Below, piece by piece: positions 1 to 13,052 of a stretch of 64,000 bases of DNA (position 1 is the stretch's first letter; every line of letters begins with the position of its first letter). Made by a program: the position numbers and the translations under genes. The notes under the pieces were generated by a model. That model made no database searches, had not been told where the DNA came from, and saw only the letters and a list, made by a program, of their open reading frames with translations. The stretch comes from Rusavskia elegans (lineage: Eukaryota; Ascomycota; Lecanoromycetes; Teloschistales; Teloschistaceae), in contig SAUG01000125.1 in NCBI GenBank assembly GCA_011316305.1, positions 1 through 64,000 of the forward strand. The letters are read 5' to 3'.

Positions 1-3000
1 TAGAAAACTAGTAATATTATTATAAAAGTTATATTATCTTTATTACGCCTAGATATCTTTATAATATTCTATTATAGTACTTTTTAATATATTCGTCGAT
101 TTTATTATTTAATATTTATAGTTTTTCTTTTTTAATAGGAAACTAATTCTAATCGTCTCTGAATATATATAGTATTATACTAAATTCGTACTAGTTTACT
201 AATAGTAATCTATTTTTATTAATTTTAAAAATACTATTATTAAAAACTTCTTTTATTTTTATATAATTACTTTTTTAATTTAGAATATCTATTTTTCTAT
301 TTTCTTTATCTAGAATATAGTATATTTTAAATTTATATTAACCGAAAAGTTTAGACTATTATATTTATTTTTTATTAAATTATTTTATTATTATAAAGTA
401 TAGAAGATTTTTATAGTCTATAAAGATTATTAATTCTAGTAATTCTTTAGTATATACTTTCTATTATTTTAGTACTACTACTATAGCTAGTAGTTCTTTA
501 TTATAGATATTATAATTCTATTCTACTAGCGATAATTTTCTAGATATATATACTACCGGGTACTATTTATTATTATATTATTATAGAAGATATATATTTA
601 TAGCTAGATTTAACGAATCCGTTTCTATTTATAATAGTTTAATTAAATCGAATATTTTAAATACTAGGTCCTTTATATATTTTTTTTTAAAATTTTTAAA
701 TATTTATTATTTCCTTTCTTCCTATTACTATTCGACGGTACTTTTTATTAAAGTTATAAAAGTAAAAACTCTTTTAAAATAGTTTTTTATAAACTTTCGA
801 TTATAGTTTATAAATTTAAAAAAGTTCTAGATTTCTTTAATATTTATTAGAGTCTTCTATTCTATAATAGCTTTTAATTTATTAGAATCGATATATAATC
901 TGTTTTATTTTATAATAAATTTTAGAAAGTCGATTTCTTTTTTATAGAATTTATATTTTTCTAGTTTAAAATATAAATTTCTTCTTTCTAGATATTCGAG
1001 AACTTTACTAATATATTAAATATATTCTTTAAATATTTTAGAAAAAACTAAAATATTATCGAAATAGATAATAATAAATATATCTAGATATTTTCTAAAT
1101 ATATTATTAATTATATTCTAATATATTACCGGAACGTTTATAAACCCGAATAGTATTACTATATATTTATAATAACTATACTATATTCGGAAAGCTATTT
1201 TTTATTTTTTTCCGGCTTTTATTTATATAAAATTATATATTTCTCGAAAATCGAGTTTAATAAAGTATTTTATTCTAGAAAGTCTATTTTAGAATTTACT
1301 AATATTTAATAGTAGATATCGATTTTTAATTATAATATTATTTAGTTTTTAGTAATCGATATATAAATAGAGTATTCCGTTCTTTTTAGATATAAAGAGG
1401 ATCAAGTATTCTACTAGTAATTAAAATTTTCTAATAAATTCCTTTTTTATATTTTTATCTAGATAATTACGGAATATTTTAAACTTCGTTATAAATAATA
1501 GATAGATAGATCTAAACGTAGGTTATTTATTTAGTTTAAATTTTATTTTATAATTTTATATTTAATATTTAGATAATATTTTAGTAGTTATCTCTTTCTA
1601 AAATAAATTTATCTAATTTTTATATTTATCTAGAACTTTTTCTAATAGATTTTCCTTTAACTTTTTATTAAATAGTATAGGGTTTTTAAAAGGTTCGTAA
1701 TTTTTCTTTTTATTTCTATTTTATTAATCTAGCTAACCTCTACTAGTATCTAATAAGTCGGACCTAAATAATTTTAGTTATTTTTTTTTAAAGTTACGAG
1801 TTCGTACTTTATATTCTATTTTTTATCTATCTAAAAATATTACTTCGGTATAGGCTAAATACTTTCTATATAAAAGTATTATTTAAAACTAAATACTCTT
1901 TTTTTCTAGTCGATTACTAGATTATAATCCTTTAATTAAAGTATTCTAAGTATAATATTATAGCTGGCTATCTAAATAATATTAAATTAAAGTTCTTTTT
2001 AATACTAGTTAATTATTATTTAGAATAGTATTATTTTTTTTATAATCTTTCTATTTTCTTTTAATATTTTATTTCTATTAATAATTATTAAATTATATAA
2101 ATCCTTTTTTTTAGTTTAAAAGAATCTTTTTCTTTTAATTAAATTCTTTAATATAAAATTTCCGGTTACGCTTAAATTAATAAATATTTTAATCTTTTAT
2201 AGTCCGTTATCGGTATTAATAAATATCTTAATCTCGAGTATATATATATAGCTAGCTAAATTTAGTTATTTTTTCTAGACTATAAAATTATATATTTATA
2301 GTATATCTATTATTATAAAATTCTATTTTTTCCCGAATTATTTTTAATATTTTCGTACTTTTTATCTTTATAGTTTATTTACGAAATATATCTATAGAGA
2401 TTCTAGTTAAAGATTCTATTTCTTTTTTTTTATTATTTTTTCTAGTATTTATATCTATCGTATATAATATATATAGAATATTTATAAATATTATAACTTC
2501 CGATTTTAATAGATATCGCCGGAGCTTATCGGTATAGTTTTAACGGATATTACCCGGTTTTTTATTTTTCTAATTTATAGGTTATATAATCGTCGTTATA
2601 GTATACGGTCTAGCTAAATAGTACGTATTAATTTTCTATTATTATATTTATTCTTTATATTATTAGTTTAGAAATAACTATATTTTTAGAAGTATTACTT
2701 CCTAGTTCCTTTTCTAATATATTAATAATATTATTTACTTTTTAATTCTACTAGTCGTTCTATAGATATTTATTATTAATATTTATTTTATAAACGGTTT
2801 TAAATCTTTTATAAATTTTCTTAAATCCTTTTTTTACTAGCTCTTTATTATTTATTATTCTAGGGTAAAAGGTTTTTAGTCTTTCTATAATAGTAAATTA
2901 TATTTCTTCTAGAATAGGTACCTATTTAAAAGTATATTCTTTTTTAAAATTCCTAAAAAACTTTTTTTATACTAGATTAGATTTAGTTAATATTTATAGT

Positions 3001-4595
3001 AAAGTATTATTATTTATAACTTTCTATAATATTTTATTATTTTCTATAAATATAAATTCTTTATCCGAACTAGCTTTTTAGAGTTTAGAGATTCGGTTTT
3101 TATTTTTTAAAATTATTTTTTACTAGTTTTTAGATTTTTTTCTTAGCGTAGCGTTAAGCTATTATTACTATATTTTATTTAATTAATACTTTTTTATAAA
3201 ATAGTCTAGTTTACTATAATTATAGTATATTTTAGAATTTTTATTTTCTTTATTATTTCTAGAGTTTTTCCTTTTACGTCGCTATTATATTAAATCCAGT
3301 TCTATTAATATAGGTCTATAGTAGCTATTTCCGGTCTTTTTATTTAGTAGTTATTTTCTATATAGTTTACCTATATAATATCCAGTATTACTTTACGGTC
3401 TACTATTATAGCGTTTTTCTATATCTCTTTTATATAATTTATTATCGAAATCGATAGATATTTTAATTAGATTATCTAAGATTTCGTATATTCGATTATT
3501 ATATATTAGTTTATTTTTTATTTATTTTTTAAATTCTTTTTAGTATATTATATATAGGATATTATTATTCTATTCTATTAGTAGTATCTATTTTTAGAAT
3601 TTTATAGTATATTCTAATACGGCAGTTTTCTATTAAAGATATTAAATAAGGTATTTAGTAGTTAGTATTTTATTTAAAATTCCGAAGATATTATAAATAG
3701 CTTTTTTAAATTTTATAAACTTTATAAAGATATTATTACTATTTTCGTTATTATCTATATATTAGCGAAGGATAGGTTTTATCTAGTACTAGGCTTGTCC
3801 CCGAAAATAAAATATAGTAAAAAAGGTTTTCTTTTTTTTAGATATTAGATAGAATACGAAATATATTTCTAATTATATAAACCAATTTTCTAGTTTATTA
3901 TAATTCCTATAGTATTTATTAGATTTATTAATTTTAATATTATATAACCGGTAATTAGTAGTAGAAATACTAACCTTTTTATTACTACTATTATCTTCTA
4001 TTTAGATTTCTTTTCTTTTAGATTCGGACTTCTTTATTATAAAGTTAGAATTACTTAGAGTAAAGATATTATATTAACCTATAATAGATATTCTAAAGGT
4101 ATTTAAAATATTATAAAACTATTTAGAAATTCTAGTATTTCTAAAAATTAGTTAGATTTATTAGTATATCTATAAATAGAGGTATAATAGGTAATTACTT
4201 TAAATTAATATAAAAATAAACTAATTTAATTACTAGAATAGTATATAGCGATAACTAATAAATTAAATATAAGCTATAAAGGCGTTAAATTTAAAATCTA
4301 TATAGATAATAAAATCCTCTTTTCTTTAAATATTTTACTTACTAAAATAATTAAGATATCCTTTTTTAAGTACCTTATTTACTAAAATAACTAAAATATA
4401 TTCTTTAGATACTTTACTCGCTAAAATAACTAAAATACCTTCTTTAGATATTTTATTCGCTAAAATAATTAAAATAATAATACCAAGTCCTTCCTATCTA
4501 TCTAGGCGTAATAAAGAGTTCCGGTATTATACTAAATACTACTACGTTTCCGAAGTCACGCCGCGCGTGTTTATAACAGTTTAATATAACTTTCT
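1..4595 (-). mobile_element. RIP-degraded Ty3/Gypsy-type retroelement fossil, copy 1 (runs off the left edge)
   Basis: This stretch has no usable reading frame. The minus strand still shows pol in pieces. Around 1041-1079 a frame reads like FIIIYFDNILVFSK, the position of the Gypsy reverse-transcriptase YxDD box. Around 905-950 FYKKEIDFLKFI matches the following RT segment. Around 484-550 NYNIYNKELLAIV and YISRKLSLVE match Gypsy RNase H. Stop codons interrupt throughout. The order RT then RNase H towards lower coordinates puts the element on the minus strand, with its 5' side near 4.5 kb and its integrase part off the left edge. The first 300 bases contain no CpA and one TpG but several CpG, as expected from RIP. 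The gag and LTR limits cannot be recognised. The family comes from motif order; LTR class is inferred. Confidence 0.85.
4341..4480. repeat. About 40-bp minisatellite inside retroelement copy 1
   Basis: Units of 39-40 bp built around the core CTAAAATAACTAAAATA repeat at 4341, 4381 and about 4420, with a partial fourth unit. The array lies near the 5' side of the element relative to its minus-strand pol. The same array occurs in copy 2, so it belongs to the element rather than to the insertion site. Confidence 0.8.
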
Positions 4596-4714
4596 TCTAT
4601 AGTAAATCCGGTAGATTCTAATATTGAATCTTTCTATAATAAATATATATATTATATTTATTTTACTAATAATTAAAATACTTTTTAATATATATTTCGA
4701 TATATTATCTTATA
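4596..4714. other. Junction spacer between the two retroelement copies
   Basis: About 120 AT-rich bases lie between the point where copy 1 stops matching copy 2 (near 4595) and the point where copy 2 begins (near 4715, matching window position 1). The spacer is RIP-like in composition. It may be a piece of LTR or of target DNA. No terminal repeat or target duplication could be identified by eye. Confidence 0.4.
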
Positions 4715-7700
4715 TTAGGAAACTGGTAATATTATTATAAAAGTTATATTATCTTTATTACGTCTGAATATCTTTATAGTATTTTATTATAGTATTTTTT
4801 AATATATTTATCGATTTTATTATTTAGTATATAGAGTTTTTCTTTTTTAATAGAAAATTACTTTTAGTCGTCTTTTAATATATATAGCGTTATATTTAGC
4901 TTGTACTAATTTATTAATAGTAATCTATTTTTATTAACTTTAAAAATACTATTATTAAAAACCTCTTTTATTTTTATATAATTACTTCTTCGATTTAAAA
5001 TATCTACTTTTCTATTTTTTTTACCTAGAATATAGTATATTTTAAATTTATACTAACCGAAAAGTTTAGACTATCGTATTTATTTTCTATTAAATTACTT
5101 TATTATTATAAAGTATAGTAGATTTTTATAGTCTATAAAAATAGTTAATTCTAGTAATTTTTCGGCGTATATTTTCTATTACTTTAGTATAGCTACTATA
5201 GCTAGTAGTTTCTTATTATAGATATTATAGTTCTATTCTACTAGCGATAATTTTCTAGATATATATACTATCGGATATTATTTACTATTATATTATTATA
5301 GAAAGTATATATCTATAACTAGATCTAATAAATCTATTTTTATTTATAATAGTTTTATTAGATCGAATATTTTAAAAACTAGATCTTTAATATATATTTT
5401 CTTAAAATCTTTAAAAGTTTATTATTTTCTTTTTCTCTATTACTATTTATTAGTCTTTTTTATTAAAATTATAAGAGCTAGAACCTTTTTAGAATAGTTT
5501 TTTATAAACTTTTAGTTATAGTTTATAAATCCGAAAAAATTTTAGACTTTTTTAATATTTACTAGTATTTTCTATTCTATAATAGCTTTTAGTTTACTAG
5601 AATCGATATATAGCCTGTTTCGCTTTATAATAAATTCTAAAAAATCGACTTTTTTTTTATAGAATTTATACTTTTTTAATTTAAAATATAAATCTCTCCT
5701 TTCTAGATATTCGAAAATTTTACTAATATATTATATATATTCTTTAAATAATTTAGAAAAAACTAAAATATTATTATAATAAATAATAATAAATATATCT
5801 AGATATTTTCTAAATATATTATTAATTATATTCTAATAGATTACCGGAATATTTATAAATTCGAATAGTATAACTATATATTTATAATAACTATACTATA
5901 TTTAAAAAGCTATTTTTTATTTTTTTCCGGTTTTTATCTATATAAAATTATATATTCCTTAAAGGTCGAATTTAGTAAAATATTTTATTTTAGAAAATCT
6001 ATTCTAAAATTCGCTAATATTTAATAGTAGATATCGGTTTTTAATTATAATATTATTTAGCTTCCGGTAATTAATATATAAACGGAATATTCTATCTTTT
6101 TTAAATATAAAAAGGATCGGATATCCTATTAGTAATTAAAATTTTCTAATAAATTTCTTTTTTATATTTTTATCTAGATAATTATAAAATATTTCGAATT
6201 TCTTTATAGATAATAAATAGATAAGTCTAAATATAGGTTATTTATTTAATTTAAATTTAATTTTATAATTCTATATTTAATATTTAGATAGTATTTTTAT
6301 AGTTATTTCTTTTCGAAATAAATTTATCCAGTTTTTATATTTATCTAAAACTTTTTCTAATAGATTTTCTTTTAATATTTTATTAGATAGTATAGAGTTT
6401 TTAAAAGATTCGTAATTATCCTTTCTATTTCTATTTTACTAATCTAGCTAATCTCTACTAGTATCTAATAAATCGGATCTAAATAGTTTTTAATTATCTT
6501 TTTTCGAAATTATAAATTCGTATTTTATATTCTATTTTTTATCTACCCGGGAATATTATTTCGGTATAGACTAAATATTCTCTATATAAAAGTATTATTT
6601 AAAACTAAATTTTCTTTTTTTTTAGTCTATTACTAGATTATAATTTTTTAATTAAAATATTTTAAATATAATATTATAGCTAGCTATCTAAATAATATTA
6701 AACTAGAATTTCTTTTAATATTAGTTAATTATTATCTAGAACGGTATTATTTTTTTTATAATCTTACTATTTCTATTTAGTATTTTATTTCTATTAATAA
6801 CTATTAAATTATATAGTTTTTCTTTTTTAATTTAAAGGAACTTTTTCCTTTTAACTAAATTTTCTAATATAAAATTTCCGGTTATATCTAAATTAATAAA
6901 TATCTTAATTTTCTATAGTCTATTATTAATATTAATAATTATTTTAATCTCGAATATATATATATAGCTAGCTAAATTTAGTTACTTTTTTCGGATTATA
7001 AGATTATACGCTCGTAATATACCCGTTACTATAAGATTTTATCTTTTTTCTAAACGTTTTTAATATTTTCGTATTTCTATTCTTCGTATTTTATTTACGA
7101 AATATATCTATAGAGATTTTAATTAAAGATTCTATTTTTCTTTTATTATTTTTTCTAATATTTATATCTACTATATATAATATATCCGGAATAGTTATAA
7201 ATATTATATCTTCCGATTTTAATAGATATTATAGAAGCCTATCGATATAGTTTTAACGGATACTATCCGGCTTTTTATTTTTCTAATTTATAGACTATAT
7301 AGTTATTATTATAGCAGGCGGTCTAATTAAATAATACGTATTAATTTCCTATTATTACCTTTTTATATTATAATATCGGTTTAGAAATAACTTTATTTTT
7401 AGAAACGTTACTTTCTAATTCCTTTTCTAATATATCGATAATATTATTTACTTTTTAATTCTACTAGTTATTTTAGAAATATTCGTTATTAATATATATT
7501 TTATAAATATTTTTTAATCTTTTATAGATTATTATAAATTCTTTCTTTATTAGCTTTTTATTATATATAGTTTTTAGGTAAAGAGTTTTTAGTTTATCTA
7601 TAATAGTAAATTATATTTCTTTTAAAATAAATACCTATTCGAAAATATATCCGATTTTATAATTTTCGAAGAATCTTTTTTATACTAGGCTAGATTCTAT

Positions 7701-9305
7701 TAATATTTATAGGAAAGTATTATTTATTATAGCTTTCTATAGTATTTTATTATTTTCTATAAATATAAATTTTTCGTCTAAACTAGCTTTTTAGAATTTA
7801 GAGCTACTATTATTATTTTTTAAAATTATTTTTTATTAGTTTTTAGATTCTTTTTTTAGTATAGTATTAAATTATTATTACTATATTTTATTTAATTAAT
7901 ATTCTTTTATAAAATAGTTTAGTTTACTATAGTTATAGTATATTTTAGGATTTTTATTCTTTTTACTACTTCTAGAATTCTTCTCTTTATATCGCTATTA
8001 TATCGAGTCTAATTCTATAAATATAGGTCTATAGTAGCTATCTCCGATCCTTTTATTTAATAGCTATTTTCTATATAGTTTTCTAGAATAACGTCCCGCG
8101 TTATTTTATAGTTCTCTATTATAGTATTTTTCTATATCTCTTTTATATAATTTATTATTAAAGTTAATAGATATTTCGATTAGATTATTTAATATTTTAT
8201 ATATTCGACTATTATATATAAGTTTATTTTTTATTCTTTTTTTAAATTCTTATCGGTATATTATATATAAGATATCGTTATTCTATTCTATTAGTAGTAA
8301 TTATTTTTTAAATTTTATAGCGTATTCCGATACTATAGTTTTCTACTAAAGATTCTAAATAAAGTATTTAGTAGTTAAAATTTTATTAGAAATTCCGAAA
8401 ATCTTTTAAATAGCTTTTTTAAAATTTATAAACCGTATAAAGATATTATTATTATCTTTATCGTTATCTATATATTATCGAAAGATAGGTTTTATCTAGT
8501 ATTAGGCTCGTCCCCGAAAATATAATATAGTAAAAAAAATCTTTTTCTTTTTAGATATAGAATAGAATATAAAGTATATTTCTATTTATATAAACCAGTT
8601 TTCTAATTTATTATAATCCCTATAATATTTATTAGGTTTATTAACTTTAATATTATATAAGCGGGGTTAAATAGTAGAAATACTAATCTCTCTATTACTA
8701 TTATCGTTTTTTATTTAAATTTCTTTACTTTTAGGTTTAGGTTTCTTTACTATAGAGCTAGAATTACTTAAAGTAGAGATTTAATATTAATCTATAACAG
8801 ATATCTAAAGGGTATTTAAAGTATTATAGAACTATCTAGGAAGCCTAGTATTTCTAAAAATTAGTTAAATTTATAGATATATCTATAAACGGAGATATAA
8901 TAGATAATTATTTTAAATTAATATAAAAATAAATTAGTCTAATTACTAGAATAATATATAGCGATAACTAATAAATTAAATATAAGCTATAAAGGCGTCG
9001 AGTTTAAAATCTATATAGATAATAAAATCCTTTTTTCTTTAGATATTTTACTTACTAAAATAACTAAAATATCTTTCTTTAAATATTTTATTTACTAAAA
9101 TAACTAAAATACCTTCTTTTAAATACTTTATTTACTAAAATAACTAAAATACCTTTTCTTAAATACTTTATTTACTAAAATAACTAAAATAATAATATTA
9201 AATCCGTTTTACCTATCTAGACGTAATAAAAAATTCTAATATTATATTAAATACTACCGCGTTTCCGAAGTCACGCCGTACGTACTTATAATATTCTAGA
9301 TAGAA
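4715..9305 (-). mobile_element. RIP-degraded Ty3/Gypsy-type retroelement fossil, copy 2
   Basis: This is a second copy of the sequence at 1-4595, in the same orientation. The text at position 1 recurs at 4715, the RNase H segment at 521-550 recurs near 5234-5264, and the block GTTTCCGAAGTCACGCC at 4546 recurs at 9261. The offset therefore stays near 4,715 bp with almost no net insertion or deletion. Differences between the copies are mostly C/T and G/A changes, so each was mutated separately after duplication. RT and RNase H relics lie on the minus strand at about 5230-6000. The matching part ends just past RNase H, so integrase and a 3' LTR are not present here in recognisable form. There is no intact gene. 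Confidence 0.85.
9021..9190. repeat. 40-bp minisatellite inside retroelement copy 2
   Basis: Four units of exactly 40 bp start at 9021, 9061, 9101 and 9141, followed by a partial unit from 9181. The core is TAACTAAAATA followed by a T-rich stretch and a TACTTTATTTACTAAAA-like end. This is the counterpart of the array at 4341-4480. Confidence 0.85.
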
Positions 9306-10085
9306 TAAAAAAAAATAGAACTATAAAATAGAAAAGGAAATACTAATCGAAATTTAATATATCGCGAATAGATTTTATAGTAGCTACGGCCGTTTTTTAG
9401 TAGTAGAAAATTACTAAAGTCGAAAGTATTTTTATAACCGCCGTAGAACCGGATAGAAGATTCTATAACAGGAAAATAAAATTTTAGAATAAAAATATTT
9501 AGTAGAACGCGAATATAAATAAATTAAATAAACGTTATAATAGATTTAAATATTTAAAGATATAAAATTTTTAATAGTCCGATAGATATATCGGATATAG
9601 CCGACGGTATATTATAATTAATCGATAAATAGATAGATATTTAAAAGTTTCTAAAAAGAGATAATAGAAACTAGTATTAAAATTACTATATATTTAAACT
9701 AAAGTATTTAAATAATATTCCGAATATCTAGCGTAGAGATACTATATATATTATATAGTTCTATTTTAATCGAATAGTTAAATTCTATTTAAATTTTTAT
9801 CTAATAAAATAAAAGAATAGATATATTATAAATATAGCTAACTAGATTCGAATTCCGGTTATAATTATTAAATTAAACTAATTTTTTTTTAAAGGTCTTT
9901 TACTATAACGTATTTAATATATTTAAATATTTTTAATAGTCGAATTTAAACGATTTAAACGCTAGAGTACTTTATATAGTATTTAAAAAAATACGTTTAT
10001 AAATATAAAAGTTTTAATAGTCTACCGGATATATCGGATATATACGATAATACTATATAGCTAATAGATAAGCGGGTAGATATCT
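9306..10085. repeat. Third RIP relic with an internal degenerate direct repeat
   Basis: About 780 AT-rich bases unlike the Gypsy copies but with the same RIP-like composition. A segment of about 95 bases at 9548-9645 recurs at about 9993-10090. Both contain AATAGTC, GATATATCGGATATA and TAGATA at matching spacing, roughly 445 bp apart. No open reading frame survives. It could be a remnant of another transposon, or solo terminal repeats around a short insert. AT-richness stops abruptly at the right end, near 10085. Confidence 0.6.
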
Positions 10086-10207
10086 TAGCGTGACTGAATA
10101 ATGCCAAAAATCGACGGTAAAAAGACAGCTGCGCTGTCTAATAATGTCGAGTACCTCGCTCCGGGATCACGTCAATCTTTCGTGCATAAACCGCTCTCCA
10201 AGTCTCC

Positions 10208-10536
10208 ATGACCCGGGAGAGTGCTGAACAGGCTGAAGCATTTCGGAGCATGGATTGGTGGAATAATGGGGCCGGTCAAAAGTGGTTGGACCGCATACCC
10301 ACGTCAACGCAGGAGAAGAGGAGGATGCACTAGAGGAAATCAACGACTACGCGGCCGACTTTGCCGAGGATGCATACTAGAGGACTGTTCGGGACCGCTT
10401 GGGACGAGTGAAGGAGAAGGTGAAGATTACTGGTGATGTGGGTGCGACTTCCTCCCCTGCCTCCCTCTCTTTACCTTCTCGCGTCCACACTCTTGGTAGC
10501 CATTATTCTCCCTCTCCGGACGCGAGATCCACATGA
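10208..10536 (+). pseudogene. Possible decayed coding remnant at the edge of the RIP block
   Basis: An ATG at 10208 opens a frame of 39 codons that ends in TAG. From 10315 a second frame, shifted by two bases, reads on as protein-like sequence (EEINDYAADFAEDAY). It meets TAG at 10378-10380, then continues (RTVRDRLGRVKEKVK) to TGA at 10534-10536. The stop could come from CAG to TAG, which is the change RIP makes at CpA. The composition resembles genes rather than the AT-rich block. The family is not recognised. Chance frames or an unusual 5' exon of the MFS gene next door cannot be excluded, so this is a weak call. Confidence 0.3.
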
Positions 10537-12559
10537 GGGCTCAGCTGCATGCGTTCGCCATGTTCGGTCGCGAGAGTACGCCGTTGCCAACGCCGGCCGA
10601 TCCAGTACATATCAGCGACTGACCAATCCTCATAGAAAAGGCATCTTCCCCGGATTCCTCGTCCGGCAAGGAGCCTCCATATTCGAGCAACTACTATGAT
10701 CCCGACATTGGACCTGTCGCCGCCCACGACCATGATGATGACCTCCACCTGCAATTTTCACCCAGCCGTGAGCGTAGGCTCCTTGCCAAAATTGATCTCC
10801 GTGTCATCCCTGTCCTCAGCATCCTCTATCTCCTCGCCTTCCTCGACCGGACCAATATCGCAAATGCCTCAATCTTCGGCCTCCAGGACGAGCTTCATCT
10901 GCAGGGCCCTCAGTACAACACTGCCCTGACCATTTTCTTCATCCCCTATATTGTCTTCGAGATTCCCTCAAATGTCTTACTCAAGAAGCTCAAACCCCAT
11001 GTAAGGCCGCTATCGTCCCAATCTATTCATGCTGCCGCTATTGTTTGGAATCTGTCAAGCTGTGTTGATGGAGTTATGCTGATCTGGGCATCCTCGGACA
11101 GCTCTGGCTTTCTGTATGCATGTTTGGCTTTGGCCTGGTCACAATCTGTCAGGGTCTGGTCCAGAATTATTCCGGTCTCCTCGTGAGGTTCCTTGCCCCG
11201 GCCAGAGACCACATTTAACCGTCTCCAGGCTACGAGATTTTTCCTTGGTTTGACCGAGACAGGCATGTTTCCTGGCTCATTCTATCTTATCGGCATGTGG
11301 TACCGGAGATCTGAGGCTCAGAAACGATATTCGTTCTTTTTCGGTAGTACTTCTCTTGCTGGCGCCTTTGGAGGTCTCCTGGCTTCGGCCATTGGGAAGA
11401 TGGAGGGCATGCAAGGCTACAGGGGATGGCGCTGGATCTTCATCTTGGAGGGTCTGCTTACATGCGTCGTTGCTTTTACCTTCTTCTTCGTCATTCCTGA
11501 TTTTCCGGAGAACGCGAAGTGGCTCACCGAGGAAGAGCGGAGATACGTTCAGATACGATTGCGAAAGGACCAAGGTCGCAGTGCCGCCGAACGACCCATC
11601 GGATTCCGGGACGTTGTCAAGGTGTTCAAAGACTACAAGGTAAGGCGGTCGTCATTCAATCCATTCTCGGAATTTAGCATCATGACTGGATCAAGATACG
11701 CTAATCCGAATCTTTCAACTAGATCTTCGTCGGTGGCTTCATGTATTTTGGCTTGATTGTTCCAGCCTACAGCTATGCTTTCTGTGAGGCTTTCACTGAC
11801 TCGCTAGGGAAAAAATGCTGACTGGAACTGCAAAACAGTTGCACCTGGTATCATCCAAACATATGGCTACAGTGTAATGTTCTCCTTATGACCACCTCAG
11901 GATCCCCATTTAACATCTTCCCAGCGTATACAAACACAGTTATACAGCGTACCGCCCTGGGCCGCCAGCTTCACCTTCGCCATGGTCATCGCCTACTTCA
12001 GCGACAAACTCAAACACCGTTTCGCCTTCACAATCATACCCATCTGCATCGCCATCGCCGGTTTCGCCATCCTGATCGTAGTCCACAACAACCACCACCT
12101 CCAATACGGCGCGCTCTTCATGATTACAATGGGCGTCTACAGCGCTATGCCGGTCATCGTCTGCTGGTTCAACATGAATCTCGGTGGGCATCACCGTCGC
12201 GCCGTCGGTACGGCATGGCAGATTGGGTTCGGGAATATCGGCGGTATCATCGCCACGTACTCGTTTCTGCCGAAGGACAAGGCGGATTTCTATAGGCCGG
12301 GCTATGCGATTTGTATATCGTTTATTTGCCTGAGTGCCGCGAGCTGTAGTGAGTTCTCTTCTCCAACGACGATCCAATTACCATTTTCCTCCTCTGCATA
12401 TCATCTGAGTCGCTGATTGCGGAATGAATAACAGTTGTGTACGCCGCGGGCCTCCTGATGCAGAACCGACAGAGGGAGAAAGCGCCGAGGAGTTTGCTCA
12501 CGGAGTTTGAGAAGACGGAGCTGGGTGATGTGAATCCGGAATATCGCTATCTCCTATGA
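10533..12559 (+). CDS. MFS transporter of the allantoate/nicotinate permease (Dal5/Tna1) type
   Basis: A plasma-membrane permease of the anion:cation symporter branch of the major facilitator superfamily; members take up allantoate, nicotinate, vitamins or related acids. The substrate cannot be told here. Inferred exons are 10533-10575, 10636-11000, 11102-11182, 11229-11639, 11723-11783, 11839-11873, 11925-12348 and 12435-12559, giving 514 aa with all phases agreeing. Family marks include the acidic N-terminus before KIDLRVIPVLSILYLLAFLD (helix 1), TRFFLGLTETGMFPGSFYL (the helix 4-5 signature) and YSVPPWAASF. About 12 membrane segments are expected. The first exon is the least certain: it is chosen because reading through meets a stop at 10620 and the GTACGC..CTCATAG intron restores the frame. 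The gene starts only about 450 bp from the RIP block and looks intact. Confidence 0.85.
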
Positions 12560-13052
12560 ATGGATTTGGGGACTCTTTGGCAGGAATATTTGTACTGGAT
12601 ACACGACATTTCATGACTCCCGATGGGTGGCGCCATATCTGCTCCTGCTTTCCGCAGCATTTGTTATCATCACTTGTATGAGACGGAATGGACGAGGTTG
12701 GTCATATGTTTTGGTCCTTTCAAAAGATTCAGGAATATACAGGGAACTCCAGGTATACAATAGTTTAGAGTATCGTCCCGTTCCTTTCCCCTTTCATCGA
12801 CAGGACTCCCAGAACGCTATCGCTAGAATTCGCCAACAGCATGGAGACAGGGTAAAAACGTTCATCTGTAGCATCGAACATATTGTCACCGTCCTCCCAA
12901 AAGAAACTAGGTGTTGCGATCACTAGACATAATATTGGCGTCTGCTGTCGTGAGAGCGGCGATGGTGTCCGCTTCCGCTCCGAGAATGGCCACGTCTGTT
13001 CAATACAATCAGCTATTTGTTCCAACGCAGATATAGGATTCCAATCAAGCAC
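12560..13052. other. Intergenic region between convergent genes
   Basis: It holds the 3' flanks of the MFS gene (+) and the MARVEL-like gene (-). Short frames here are shadows with no family resemblance. Nothing else was seen. Confidence 0.6.

Noticed and set aside
4341..9190. Regularly spaced 40-bp repeats considered as a CRISPR array
   Set aside because: The units are contiguous without spacers, lie in a fungal retroelement and are RIP-mutated, so they are a minisatellite.
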